From NCBI GenBank assembly GCA_015067435.1, contig SVMM01000003.1, positions 124,001-188,000 on the forward strand: a stretch of DNA of 64,000 nt, in the 5' to 3' direction. Positions 43,796 through 51,448 of the stretch are shown piece by piece. A program made the position numbers and the translations under genes. The notes below the pieces were generated by a model. It was not told where the DNA came from. It was given only the letters and a program-made list of their open reading frames with translations, and searched no databases. Each line of letters starts with the position of its first letter. Position 1 is the first letter of the stretch. Source of the DNA: Oscillospiraceae bacterium (GTDB lineage Bacteria; Bacillota; Clostridia; Oscillospirales; Oscillospiraceae).

Positions 43796-45379
43796 TTACG
43801 TTCCGCTTGCGCCGTAGTTCGAGAGCACACGCGCGGAGGGGTCGTTCACGTCGCAGCCCTCCCAGCTCTTGTTTGGCATCCAGAAGTCGACGATCATCTC
43901 CGCCTGTCCGGGATAGTATTTCTCAAACAGCTCGCGGTAGAGCAGGGACTCCTTCGTAAACGGCTGCGCGTGGGAATAGCGCGCGCGGCGGAGCTGAAAT
44001 TTCTCGTCGGTGTAATACTGCTCGGCATACGCCTTGAGGTCGTCCACCATCGAGTGGCCCACAGCATCGGAGAACGCCGCCTTCTCGCGCCAGAGAATGC
44101 TTTCGGGCAGGATGTGGTCCGCCTCGAAAGCGTGGCGCAGGAGGTACTTGCCCTTGTTGTAGGTGTTGAGCTTCTTCTCCGGATCGATCGCCATGACATA
44201 GCGCACGAAGTCGAGGTCGCCGAAGGGCACGCGCGCCTCCAATGAGTTGACGGAAATGCAGCGGTCGGCGCGCAGCACGTCGTACATGTGGAGCTCGCGG
44301 ATGCGCTTTTGCGCCTCCTTCTGGAACTCCTCGGCGCTCGGCGCGAAATCGGTGTATTTGTAGCCGAACAGCTCGTCGCTGATCTCGCCGGTCAGCAGCA
44401 CGCGGATGTCCGTCTGCTCATGGATCGCCTTGCAGACGAGGTACATGCCGATGGAGGCGCGGATGGTCGTGATGTCGAAAGTGCCGAGCAGCGCGACCAC
44501 CGGCTCCAGCGCCGCGAGGACGTCGTCCTTCGTGATGATGACCTCCGTGTGCTCGCTGTGGATAAAGTCCGCGACCTCGCGGGCGTATTTGAGGTCGATG
44601 GCGTCGATGTCCATGCCGATGGCGAAGGTGCGCACGGGCGTCTCGCTCTCCCGCGCGGCGATGGCGCACACGAGCGAGGAATCGAGACCGCCGGAGAGCA
44701 GGAAGCCCACCTTCGCGTCGGCGACAAGGCGCTTGCGCACGCCCGCGATCAGCTTGTCATGGATGCTGCGGCACACGGTCTCCAGATCGTCGTGACATAC
44801 CGCGGGGACGGCGGCGATGTCGTCGTAGCAGACGAACTCCCCGCCCTTCCAGTAGTGCCCCGGCGGGAAGGGCTTGACCTCGGCGCAGAGCCCGACGAGG
44901 TTCTTCGCCTCGCTCGCGAACAGGATCGCGCCCTTTTCGTCGTAGCCGTAGAACAGCGGGCGGATGCCGATGGGGTCGCGCGCGGCGACGAACTCCTTCG
45001 TCCGCCCGTCGTAGAGGATCAGCGCAAATTCCGCGTCGAGCATCGGGAACATGTCGACGCCGTGCTCGAACCAGAGCGGGAGCAGGATCTCGCAGTCGGA
45101 CTCGCTGACAAAGCTGTAGCCCTTGTCCTGAAGCGCCTGCCGCATCGCGGCGAAGCCGTAGACCTCGCCGTTGCAGACCACGTAGCTGCCGTCGCGCTCG
45201 AAGGGCTGCATCCCCTCGGGGTGCAAACCCATGATGGCGAGGCGGTGGAAGCCCAGCAGCCCGCCGCCCGTCTGCACGACGGCGCTCGCGTCGGGACCGC
45301 GGGACACGGTTTTCTCAAAGCCCTCGCGGAACGCGTCCATCGGCGCATCCGCGTCGCAATAACCCATGATTGAACACAT
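43796..45379 (-). CDS. asnB: Asparagine synthetase (glutamine-hydrolysing)
   Basis: This 527-residue enzyme keeps the nucleophile Cys2 after Met removal (M-C-S-I-M-G). Glutaminase loops R-G-P-D-A-S, H-R-L-A-I and C-N-G-E-V-Y follow, then the synthetase pyrophosphate loop L-L-S-G-G-L-D-S-S-L and L-L-T-G-E-I-S-D-E-L-F-G. The start is ATG 45379 with AAGGAG upstream, although the frame is open to 45448. A hairpin with a GGAA loop sits just before the ribosome site. It lies downstream of glnN on the same strand (122-base gap), consistent with an ammonia-assimilation unit using the glutamine made by GlnN. Confidence 0.92.
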   Translation of the reverse strand: MCSIMGYCDADAPMDAFREGFEKTVSRGPDASAVVQTGGGLLGFHRLAIMGLHPEGMQPFERDGSYVVCNGEVYGFAAMRQALQDKGYSFVSESDCEILLPLWFEHGVDMFPMLDAEFALILYDGRTKEFVAARDPIGIRPLFYGYDEKGAILFASEAKNLVGLCAEVKPFPPGHYWKGGEFVCYDDIAAVPAVCHDDLETVCRSIHDKLIAGVRKRLVADAKVGFLLSGGLDSSLVCAIAARESETPVRTFAIGMDIDAIDLKYAREVADFIHSEHTEVIITKDDVLAALEPVVALLGTFDITTIRASIGMYLVCKAIHEQTDIRVLLTGEISDELFGYKYTDFAPSAEEFQKEAQKRIRELHMYDVLRADRCISVNSLEARVPFGDLDFVRYVMAIDPEKKLNTYNKGKYLLRHAFEADHILPESILWREKAAFSDAVGHSMVDDLKAYAEQYYTDEKFQLRRARYSHAQPFTKESLLYRELFEKYYPGQAEMIVDFWMPNKSWEGCDVNDPSARVLSNYGASGT

Positions 45380-45396
45380 AGTGCTTTCTCCTTCCT

Positions 45397-45420
45397 GCTC
45401 CGTGCCTTCCGGCACGGAGC
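45397..45420 (-). promoter_or_regulatory. Hairpin just ahead of the asnB ribosome site
   Basis: A 10-bp perfect stem (45397-45406 and 45411-45420) with a GGAA tetraloop on the minus strand, 18 bases upstream of the start codon. It could gate ribosome entry. Confidence 0.45.
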
Positions 45421-45476
45421 GCAGCCATATTTCGCGGTTGCCGCGCAAGCGGCGAGCGAAACGGCGATTCCTTCAG

Positions 45477-45515
45477 CGTAGGACAGCTGCCGTTAGGCGG
45501 CTATCTTACGCTAAA
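45477..45515 (-). promoter_or_regulatory. Hairpin over the glnN stop codon
   Basis: An imperfect stem with outer AGCGTA/TACGCT and inner GCC/GGC arms spans the end of glnN. There is no U-tract after it, so partial termination or mRNA-end protection between glnN and asnB is the likely role. Confidence 0.4.
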
Positions 45516-47597
45516 CAGCAATTCCCCGTAGGTCGGGAACGGCCAGTAATCGCTTGCCGTGACCGTCTCCGCCTCGTCGCACACCGCGCGCAGCTCCGCC
45601 ATGCGCGGCAGCACCACGTCGCGGATGGTGAACGCCTCGTTGACCGACTCATCCGTCTCGCGCACGGCGAGCATGGCGCGCTCCAGCGCCGCGGTCTTGT
45701 CCGCGATGCAGTCCGTGAGGCCGGAAAGCCGCTCCACCAGCTTCGTTTCGTATGTGCAGCCGAGCGTCGGCGCAAGCGCCTTCTTCTTTCCGGCGTTTTC
45801 GGCGGTCTCGGCGGTGAAGGCGGTCACCGCGGGCAGGATCTCCCGCCGCGCCATCTCCGTCATCGTCTCCGCCTCGATCATGATTGCCTTGGAGTAGTTC
45901 TCCAGCATGATCTCATAGCGGGAGTGCAGCTCGTTTTCGGTGAAGACGCCATGGCGCGTCAGCAGCTCGACGTTCTTCTTCTTGATGAGTGACGGGATGC
46001 AGTCCGGCGTCGTGCGCAACTCGGAAAGGCCGCGTTTTTCTGTCGCCTCGCGGATCCACGCCTCGTCGTAACCGTTGCCGTTGAAGATGATGCGCTTGTG
46101 CGCCGTGATCGTCTTCTGGATGAGCGTGTGGAGCGCGTCGTTGAAGTTGTTCGCGCCCTCCAGCTCGTCGGCGTACTGGCGCAGCGATTCGGCGACCGCC
46201 GTGTTGAGGATGGTGTTCACCGTCGCGATGGACTGGGACGAACCGACCATGCGGAACTCGAACTTGTTGCCCGTGAAGGCGAAGGGCGAGGTGCGGTTGC
46301 GGTCGGTCATGTCGCGGGCAAAACGCGGCAGCGCGTGGACACCGAGCTTTACGACGGTCTTCTCCGCCGCGCTGTACGGCGTGTCGGTCTCCAGCGATTC
46401 CAGAATCGCCGTCAGCTCGTCGCCGAGGAAGACGGACACGACGGCGGGCGGCGCCTCGTTGCCGCCGAGGCGGTGGTCGTTGCCCGCCGTGGCGACGGCG
46501 GTGCGCAGCAGCTCCTGATACTCATCCACCGCCTGCACCACCGCCACGAGGAACAGCAGGAACTGCGCGTTCTCGTGCGGCGTCTCGCCGGGGGAAAGCA
46601 GGTTGACGCCCGTGTCCGTGGCGATCGACCAGTTGTTGTGCTTGCCGGAGCCGTTGACGCCCGCAAACGGCTTCTCGTGCAGCAGGCACACCAGATCGTG
46701 CTTCGCCGCGACCTTCTGCATGACCTCCATGGTCAACTGGTTCTGGTCGGTGGCGAGGTTCGTCGTGGTGTAGATCGGCGCCAGCTCGTGCTGGGACGGC
46801 GCGACCTCGTTGTGCTCGGTCTTGGCGTAGATGCCCAGCTTCCACAGCTCCTCGTTCAGCTCGTCCATGTACGCCTGCACGCGCGGCTTGATGGCGCCGA
46901 AGTAGTGGTCGTCCAGCTCCTGCCCCTTGGGCGGCTTCGCGCCGAAGAGCGTGCGCCCGGTGTAGATCAGGTCGCGCCGCTTCTCATAGACGCTTTTGTC
47001 GATGAGGAAATACTCCTGCTCGGGGCCGACGGAGGTGGTGACGTGGCTGACGCTCTCGTTGCCGAACAGCCGCAGCACGCGCATCGCCTGCTTGTTGATT
47101 GCCTCCATCGAGCGCAGCAGCGGCGTTTTCTGGTCCAGCGCCTCGCCGCCGTAGGCGCAGAACGCCGTGGGGATGCACAGTGTCTTGCCCTTGAGAAAGG
47201 CGTAGGACGTCGGGTCCCACGCGGTGTAGCCGCGCGCCTCGAAGGTCGCGCGCAGGCCGCCGGAGGGGAAGCTCGACGCGTCCGGCTCGCCCTGGATCAG
47301 CTCCTTGCCGGAGAATTCGAGGATGACGCCGCCGTCCGGCGCGGGAGAAATGAAGCTGTCGTGCTTCTCGGCGGTGATGTCCGTCATGGGCTGGAACCAG
47401 TGGGTGAAGTGCGTCGCGCCCTTCTCCACCGCCCAGTCGCGCATGGCGTCCGCCACCGCGTCGGCGACTTCGGGATCGAGCCGCTCGCCCCGGCGGATCG
47501 TCTGCTTGAGGGAGTGGTACACCTTTGCGGAGAGGCGCGCCTTCATCACACGCTCATCAAAGACCATGCTGCCGAAAAAGTCGGGGATATTCGCCAT
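45501..47597 (-). CDS. glnN: Glutamine synthetase type III
   Basis: This 698-residue enzyme makes glutamine from glutamate, ammonia and ATP. Length and landmarks fit GSIII: N-terminal [51 protein letters not shown] and [17 protein letters not shown] start at M-A-N-I-P (ATG 47597, AAAGGG upstream), matching family N-termini. The frame extends upstream through the leader, but that includes the terminator hairpin. A promoter and an intrinsic terminator in the leader point to attenuation control. Confidence 0.93.
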   Translation of the reverse strand: MANIPDFFGSMVFDERVMKARLSAKVYHSLKQTIRRGERLDPEVADAVADAMRDWAVEKGATHFTHWFQPMTDITAEKHDSFISPAPDGGVILEFSGKELIQGEPDASSFPSGGLRATFEARGYTAWDPTSYAFLKGKTLCIPTAFCAYGGEALDQKTPLLRSMEAINKQAMRVLRLFGNESVSHVTTSVGPEQEYFLIDKSVYEKRRDLIYTGRTLFGAKPPKGQELDDHYFGAIKPRVQAYMDELNEELWKLGIYAKTEHNEVAPSQHELAPIYTTTNLATDQNQLTMEVMQKVAAKHDLVCLLHEKPFAGVNGSGKHNNWSIATDTGVNLLSPGETPHENAQFLLFLVAVVQAVDEYQELLRTAVATAGNDHRLGGNEAPPAVVSVFLGDELTAILESLETDTPYSAAEKTVVKLGVHALPRFARDMTDRNRTSPFAFTGNKFEFRMVGSSQSIATVNTILNTAVAESLRQYADELEGANNFNDALHTLIQKTITAHKRIIFNGNGYDEAWIREATEKRGLSELRTTPDCIPSLIKKKNVELLTRHGVFTENELHSRYEIMLENYSKAIMIEAETMTEMARREILPAVTAFTAETAENAGKKKALAPTLGCTYETKLVERLSGLTDCIADKTAALERAMLAVRETDESVNEAFTIRDVVLPRMAELRAVCDEAETVTASDYWPFPTYGELLFSVR

Positions 47598-47623
47598 ATC
47601 AAACACCCTTTCCGAATGAAAAT

Positions 47624-47664
47624 AAAAAGACGCCTCAGGGAGCGCAAAAGCTCTCTGAGACGTC
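47624..47664 (-). terminator. Leader terminator (attenuator) of glnN
   Basis: On the minus strand a 15-position stem with one mismatch (47650-47664 with 47629-47643), 6-base loop, followed directly by TTTTTATTTT. It lies between the glnN promoter and coding start, with no other gene upstream on this strand. It should therefore stop transcription before glnN unless antiterminated. Confidence 0.8.
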
Positions 47665-47681
47665 ATTGTCCCGATGTGTGC

Positions 47682-47710
47682 AGTATAAAACGACGTTTCC
47701 ATAATGTCAA
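47682..47710 (-). promoter_or_regulatory. Promoter of glnN
   Basis: On the minus strand TTGACA (47705-47710), 17 bases, TATACT (47682-47687). The predicted start is near 47675, only about ten bases before the attenuator stem. Confidence 0.85.
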
Positions 47711-47766
47711 CCGTCAGTTTGTATTATTTTTTTGAAATATCGCCATAAAATTTTGTGAACTTGCGA

Positions 47767-47796
47767 TTGACACGCAAACGCCTTTCGTTGTATGCT
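47767..47796 (+). promoter_or_regulatory. Promoter of the type I glutamine synthetase gene
   Basis: TTGACA (47767-47772), an 18-base spacer, TATGCT (47791-47796), divergent from the glnN promoter. No terminator lies in this short leader. Confidence 0.65.
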
Positions 47797-47836
47797 TTTC
47801 TGGTATTTGAAATCACTTTATTAAGGAGCGATGGAT

Positions 47837-49048
47837 ATGAAGTACACGGCACAGGAAATCGCGCAGTACGTCGAGCAGGAGGATGTGAAGTTCATTCGTC
47901 TGGCGTTCTGCGACGTGTTCGGGCGGCAGAAAAACCTCGCCATCCTGCCCTCCGAGCTGGAGCGCGCCTTTTCCTTCGGCATCCCCTTCGACGCCTCCGC
48001 CATCCCCGGCTTCGGCGGTGAGGTACGCTCCGACCTGATCCTGCACCCCGACCCATCCACGCTCTCCAGCCTGCCGTGGCACCCCGAAAACGGGCGCGTC
48101 GTGCGGATGTTCTGCTCGATCACGCACCCGGACGGCTCGCCGTTCGACGGGGACTGCCGCGCACTGCTGCAGCGCGCCGTGGACGCCGCGGCGCAAAAGG
48201 GCGTCTCCTTCGCGTTTGGCGCGGAGATGGAGTTCTACCTCTTCAAGACCGACGAGGAGGGCGAGCCGACGCGCATCCCCTACGACCGCGCGCACTACAT
48301 GGACATCGCGCCGGAGGACAAGGGCGAGATCGTCCGCCGCGAGATCTGCCTGACGCTCGCGCAGATGGGCATTCAGCCGGAGTGCGCCCACCACGAGGAG
48401 GGGCCGGGGCAGAACGAGATCGACTTCCGCTATTCCGATCCCCTCTCGTCGGCGGACAACGCCATCACCTTCCGCTCCGTGGTCAAAACCATCGTCGCGC
48501 GCAACGGCCTCGCTGCCGATTTCTCGCCCAAGCCCCTGCCGGACGAGGCGGGCAACGGCATGCACATCAACTTCTCCGTCCGCTCGGCGGACCGGCGCGA
48601 CCTCCTGCCCCACGCCATCGCCGGTATCATGGACAAGGTGCGCGAGCTGACGCTGTTCCTGAACCCGACGGAGGATTCCTACCGGCGGCTCGGCAGCAAC
48701 AAGGCGCCGGGCTACATCACGTGGTCGAGCGAGAACCGCTCGCAGCTCATCCGCATCCCCGCCGCGCCGCAGGAGCTCTACCGCGCGGAGCTGCGCTCCC
48801 CCGATCCGACGGCGAACCCATATCTCGCGTTCGCGCTGCTGATCCACGCGGGGCTGGACGGCATCGAGCGTGAGCTGGAGCTGCCCGAGAGCGCGGACGT
48901 CAATCTCTTCACCGCCGACGAGGAGACCCTTCGCCGCTATCAGCGCATCCCCGCCTCGCTGCACGAGGCGGCGGCCGCCGCGAAGAGCAGCGATTTTCTC
49001 AGCACGCGCGTGCCCGCGCTGATCCTTTCCGCATACGCCGACCGCTGA
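47837..49048 (+). CDS. glnA: Glutamine synthetase type I-like
   Basis: This 403-residue enzyme is somewhat shorter than the usual 440-470. It shows F-C-D-V-F-G-R, F-G-A-E-M-E-F-Y-L-F (metal Glu), H-H-E-E-G-P-G-Q-N-E-I, G-N-G-M-H-I-N-F-S, the ATP/ammonia-side N-K-A-P-G-Y-I-T-W-S-S-E-N-R-S and R-A-E-L-R-S-P-D-P-T-A-N-P-Y-L. There is no adenylylation-type Tyr loop that I can identify. ATG 47837 has AAGGAG 8 bases upstream; ATG 47831 is too close to it. The ANTAR regulator follows in the same direction after 41 bases, the gene pair known as glnA-nitR in solvent-forming clostridia. Confidence 0.88.
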   Translation: MKYTAQEIAQYVEQEDVKFIRLAFCDVFGRQKNLAILPSELERAFSFGIPFDASAIPGFGGEVRSDLILHPDPSTLSSLPWHPENGRVVRMFCSITHPDGSPFDGDCRALLQRAVDAAAQKGVSFAFGAEMEFYLFKTDEEGEPTRIPYDRAHYMDIAPEDKGEIVRREICLTLAQMGIQPECAHHEEGPGQNEIDFRYSDPLSSADNAITFRSVVKTIVARNGLAADFSPKPLPDEAGNGMHINFSVRSADRRDLLPHAIAGIMDKVRELTLFLNPTEDSYRRLGSNKAPGYITWSSENRSQLIRIPAAPQELYRAELRSPDPTANPYLAFALLIHAGLDGIERELELPESADVNLFTADEETLRRYQRIPASLHEAAAAAKSSDFLSTRVPALILSAYADR

Positions 49049-49089
49049 TACCCACTGCCCCAAGATCGTCAGAAAGGAGGGAGCGGGCG

Positions 49090-49671
49090 ATGGTATTTCA
49101 GGAGCGGACATACGCCGTTCTGATCGTCTCGGTCAGCGCAAAATTTGACGAAGCGGTCCGCGCGCTCCTTCCACCCACGGATTACTGGCCGGTGGTCACG
49201 GCGCGCAGCGCCGGAGAGGCGCGGCGGCGGATGCTGGAGGAGACGTTCGACCTCGTGCTGATCCAGACGCCGCTGCGCGACGAGTTCGGCAGCAGGCTGG
49301 CGGCGGACATCTGCGAAAGCTCCGGCGCGGGCGTGCTGCTGCTGGTGAAAAAGGAGCTCTACGACGACGTGTACGCGAAGGTGATGGAACAGGGCGTCAT
49401 GGTGCTGCCCGTGCCCGCCTCCGCGCAGACGGTGGCGCAGACGCTGCGCATCCTCTGCGCCGCGCGCGAGAGATTGCGCCGCATGGAGGAAAAGCAGGCG
49501 AGCGTGGAGGAGAAGATCGAGGAGATCCGCCTCGTCAACCGCGCGAAATGGCTGCTGATCGAGCAGCTGCAAATGACGGAGACGGACGCGCACCGCTACA
49601 TCGAAAAGCAGTCGATGGATCTGCGCATTTCGCGCCGCGCCGTTGCGGAAAACATCATCAACACCTATTGA
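49090..49671 (+). CDS. ANTAR-domain antiterminator (NitR-like)
   Basis: This 193-residue protein has a receiver-like N-terminal domain (1-125) that lacks a clear phospho-acceptor (L-V-L-I-Q-T-P-L where the Asp would be). A coiled coil follows (R-L-R-R-M-E-E-K-Q-A-S-V-E-E-K), then an ANTAR domain (about 140-193) with L-V-N-R-A-K-W-L-L-I, M-T-E-T-D-A-H-R-Y-I-E-K and M-D-L-R-I-S-R-R-A-V-A-E-N-I-I. ANTAR proteins bind paired hexaloop hairpins in nascent RNA and prevent termination. Its place beside two glutamine synthetase genes suggests control of nitrogen assimilation; the glnN attenuator is an obvious candidate, but its loop does not match the usual ANTAR consensus. Confidence 0.88.
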   Translation: MVFQERTYAVLIVSVSAKFDEAVRALLPPTDYWPVVTARSAGEARRRMLEETFDLVLIQTPLRDEFGSRLAADICESSGAGVLLLVKKELYDDVYAKVMEQGVMVLPVPASAQTVAQTLRILCAARERLRRMEEKQASVEEKIEEIRLVNRAKWLLIEQLQMTETDAHRYIEKQSMDLRISRRAVAENIINTY

Positions 49672-49696
49672 CAAACACCATATCTTGTAGTATCTT
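49668..49696 (+). promoter_or_regulatory. Promoter of pyrG
   Basis: TTGACA (49668-49673), 17 bases, TATCTT (49691-49696). The -35 overlaps the stop codon of the ANTAR gene. Confidence 0.7.
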
Positions 49697-49710
49697 TAAT
49701 CTGTTGGACA

Positions 49711-49755
49711 AAGGTGTTCATTTGAGGGGCAAGTGCCCCCTCGGATGAACACCTT
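49711..49755 (+). promoter_or_regulatory. Long nested hairpin in the pyrG leader
   Basis: An outer 11-bp stem (49711-49721 and 49745-49755) encloses an inner GC stem (49724-49731 and 49734-49742, one bulge). It begins within about 10 bases of the predicted transcription start and ends about 15 bases before the ribosome site. There is no U-tract downstream. Confidence 0.6.
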
Positions 49756-49779
49756 CATCATTGTACGGAGGGATGGAAC

Positions 49780-51390
49780 ATGACCAAATACATCTTTGTG
49801 ACCGGCGGCGTGGTGTCGGGGCTGGGCAAGGGCATTACGGCGGCGTCGCTGGGACGTCTTCTGAAGGCGCGGGGACTGAAGGTCGCGGCGCAGAAGCTCG
49901 ACCCCTATATCAACGTCGACCCCGGCACCATGAGCCCCTACCAGCACGGCGAGGTCTATGTCACCGAAGACGGCGCGGAGACCGACCTCGACCTCGGCCA
50001 CTACGAGCGTTTCATCGACGAGGATCTGAACAAATACTCCAACCTCACCACCGGCAAGGTCTACTGGAACGTGCTTCACCGCGAGCGCCGCGGCGAATAC
50101 CTTGGCTCCACGGTGCAGGTCATCCCGCACATCACCGACGAGATCAAGGAATTCATCTACCGCGTCGGCTCCCACTCCGATGCGGACGTGGTCATCACCG
50201 AGATCGGCGGCACCATCGGCGACATTGAGAGCCGTCCCTTCATTGAGGCGGTGCGGCAGGTGTCGCTGGAGGTCGGGCGCGAGAACAGTCTCTTCATCCA
50301 CGTGACGCTCGTGCCGTTCCTCCGCGGCTCGAACGAGCACAAGTCCAAGCCGACGCAGCACTCGGTCAACGAGCTGCAGGGCATGGGCATCCATCCGGAC
50401 ATCATCGTGCTGCGCAGCGACGAACCGATCGAGGACGAGGGCATCTTCCGCAAGATCGCGCTGTTCTGCAACGTGCAGCCCGACTGCGTCATCGAAAACC
50501 GCACGGTGCCCTGCCTGTACGAAGCGCCGCTCATGCTGGAGGAGGCGGACTTTTCCGGCGTCGTGTGCCGCAAGCTCGGTCTGGACGCGCCGAAGCCGGA
50601 GCTGACGGAGTGGCGCGATATGGTGGAGCGCATGAAGCGCCCGACGAAAAACGTGACCGTCGCGCTGGTCGGCAAGTACACCCAGCTCCACGACGCCTAC
50701 CTCTCCGTGATGGAGTCCCTGCACCACGCGGGCAGCGCGCTGGGCGCGCAGGTCGACATCCGCTGGATCGACTCAGAGCAGCTGACGGCGGAGAACGTGG
50801 GCGCGACGCTCGCGGCGGCAGACGGCATTCTGGTGCCGGGCGGCTTCGGCGACCGCGGCGTCGAGGGCATGATCCTCGCCGCGCAGTACGCGCGCGAGCA
50901 CAAGAAGCCGTATCTGGGCCTGTGCCTCGGCATGCAGATCGCAGTCATCGAGTTTGCGCGGCACGTTGCAGGCCTTCCGGACGCCAACTCCGGCGAGTTC
51001 GACGAGCTGTGCCGCCACAAGGTGATCGACTTCATGCCCGGGCAGAGCCGGGAGATCGACAAGGGCGGCACGCTGCGGCTCGGCAGCTATCCCTGCGTCG
51101 TCGCGCCTGGCACGGTCATGGCGCGCTGCTACGGCGCGGAGCGCATCACCGAGCGCCACCGCCACCGCTACGAGTTCAACAACGACTACCGCGACGCGCT
51201 CACGTCTGCGGGGCTGACGCTCAGCGGCCTGTCGCCGGACGGCACGCTCGTCGAGACGGTGGAGCTCTCCGGTCTGCCGTTCTATGTGGGCGTGCAGTAT
51301 CACCCGGAGTTCAAGAGCCGCCCCAACCGCCCGCATCCGCTGTTCGTCGGGCTGATCGAGGCGGCGCTTGCCAAGCCGGAAAAATCCTGA
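49780..51390 (+). CDS. pyrG: CTP synthase
   Basis: This 536-residue enzyme aminates UTP to CTP with glutamine and ATP. The N-terminal synthetase opens [18 protein letters not shown] and has [13 protein letters not shown]. The C-terminal class I glutaminase has [10 protein letters not shown], nucleophile loop L-G-L-C-L-G-M-Q and the catalytic V-Q-Y-H-P-E-F. Length is normal. ACGGAGGG precedes ATG. It is the third glutamine-dependent enzyme in this 8-kb stretch. Confidence 0.97.
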   Translation: MTKYIFVTGGVVSGLGKGITAASLGRLLKARGLKVAAQKLDPYINVDPGTMSPYQHGEVYVTEDGAETDLDLGHYERFIDEDLNKYSNLTTGKVYWNVLHRERRGEYLGSTVQVIPHITDEIKEFIYRVGSHSDADVVITEIGGTIGDIESRPFIEAVRQVSLEVGRENSLFIHVTLVPFLRGSNEHKSKPTQHSVNELQGMGIHPDIIVLRSDEPIEDEGIFRKIALFCNVQPDCVIENRTVPCLYEAPLMLEEADFSGVVCRKLGLDAPKPELTEWRDMVERMKRPTKNVTVALVGKYTQLHDAYLSVMESLHHAGSALGAQVDIRWIDSEQLTAENVGATLAAADGILVPGGFGDRGVEGMILAAQYAREHKKPYLGLCLGMQIAVIEFARHVAGLPDANSGEFDELCRHKVIDFMPGQSREIDKGGTLRLGSYPCVVAPGTVMARCYGAERITERHRHRYEFNNDYRDALTSAGLTLSGLSPDGTLVETVELSGLPFYVGVQYHPEFKSRPNRPHPLFVGLIEAALAKPEKS

Positions 51391-51399
51391 AAACACATC

Positions 51400-51440
51400 A
51401 GCGCCGCGCAGGCGATGAACCTGCGCGGCGCTCTTTTTTT
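51400..51440 (+). terminator. Terminator of pyrG (probably shared with the convergent HD-GYP gene)
   Basis: A 13-bp perfect stem (51400-51412 and 51420-51432) followed by seven T. Confidence 0.92.
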
Positions 51441-51448
51441 GTGATGGT

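Noticed and set aside
47629-47664. ANTAR two-hairpin target in the glnN leader
   Set aside because: Only one hairpin is present and its six-base loop lacks A at position 1 and G at position 4. I keep the attenuator but do not call it an ANTAR site.
47598-47702. N-terminal extension of GlnN (frame open from 47702)
   Set aside because: The extension would translate through the leader terminator, begins upstream of the predicted transcription start, and does not match GSIII N-termini.
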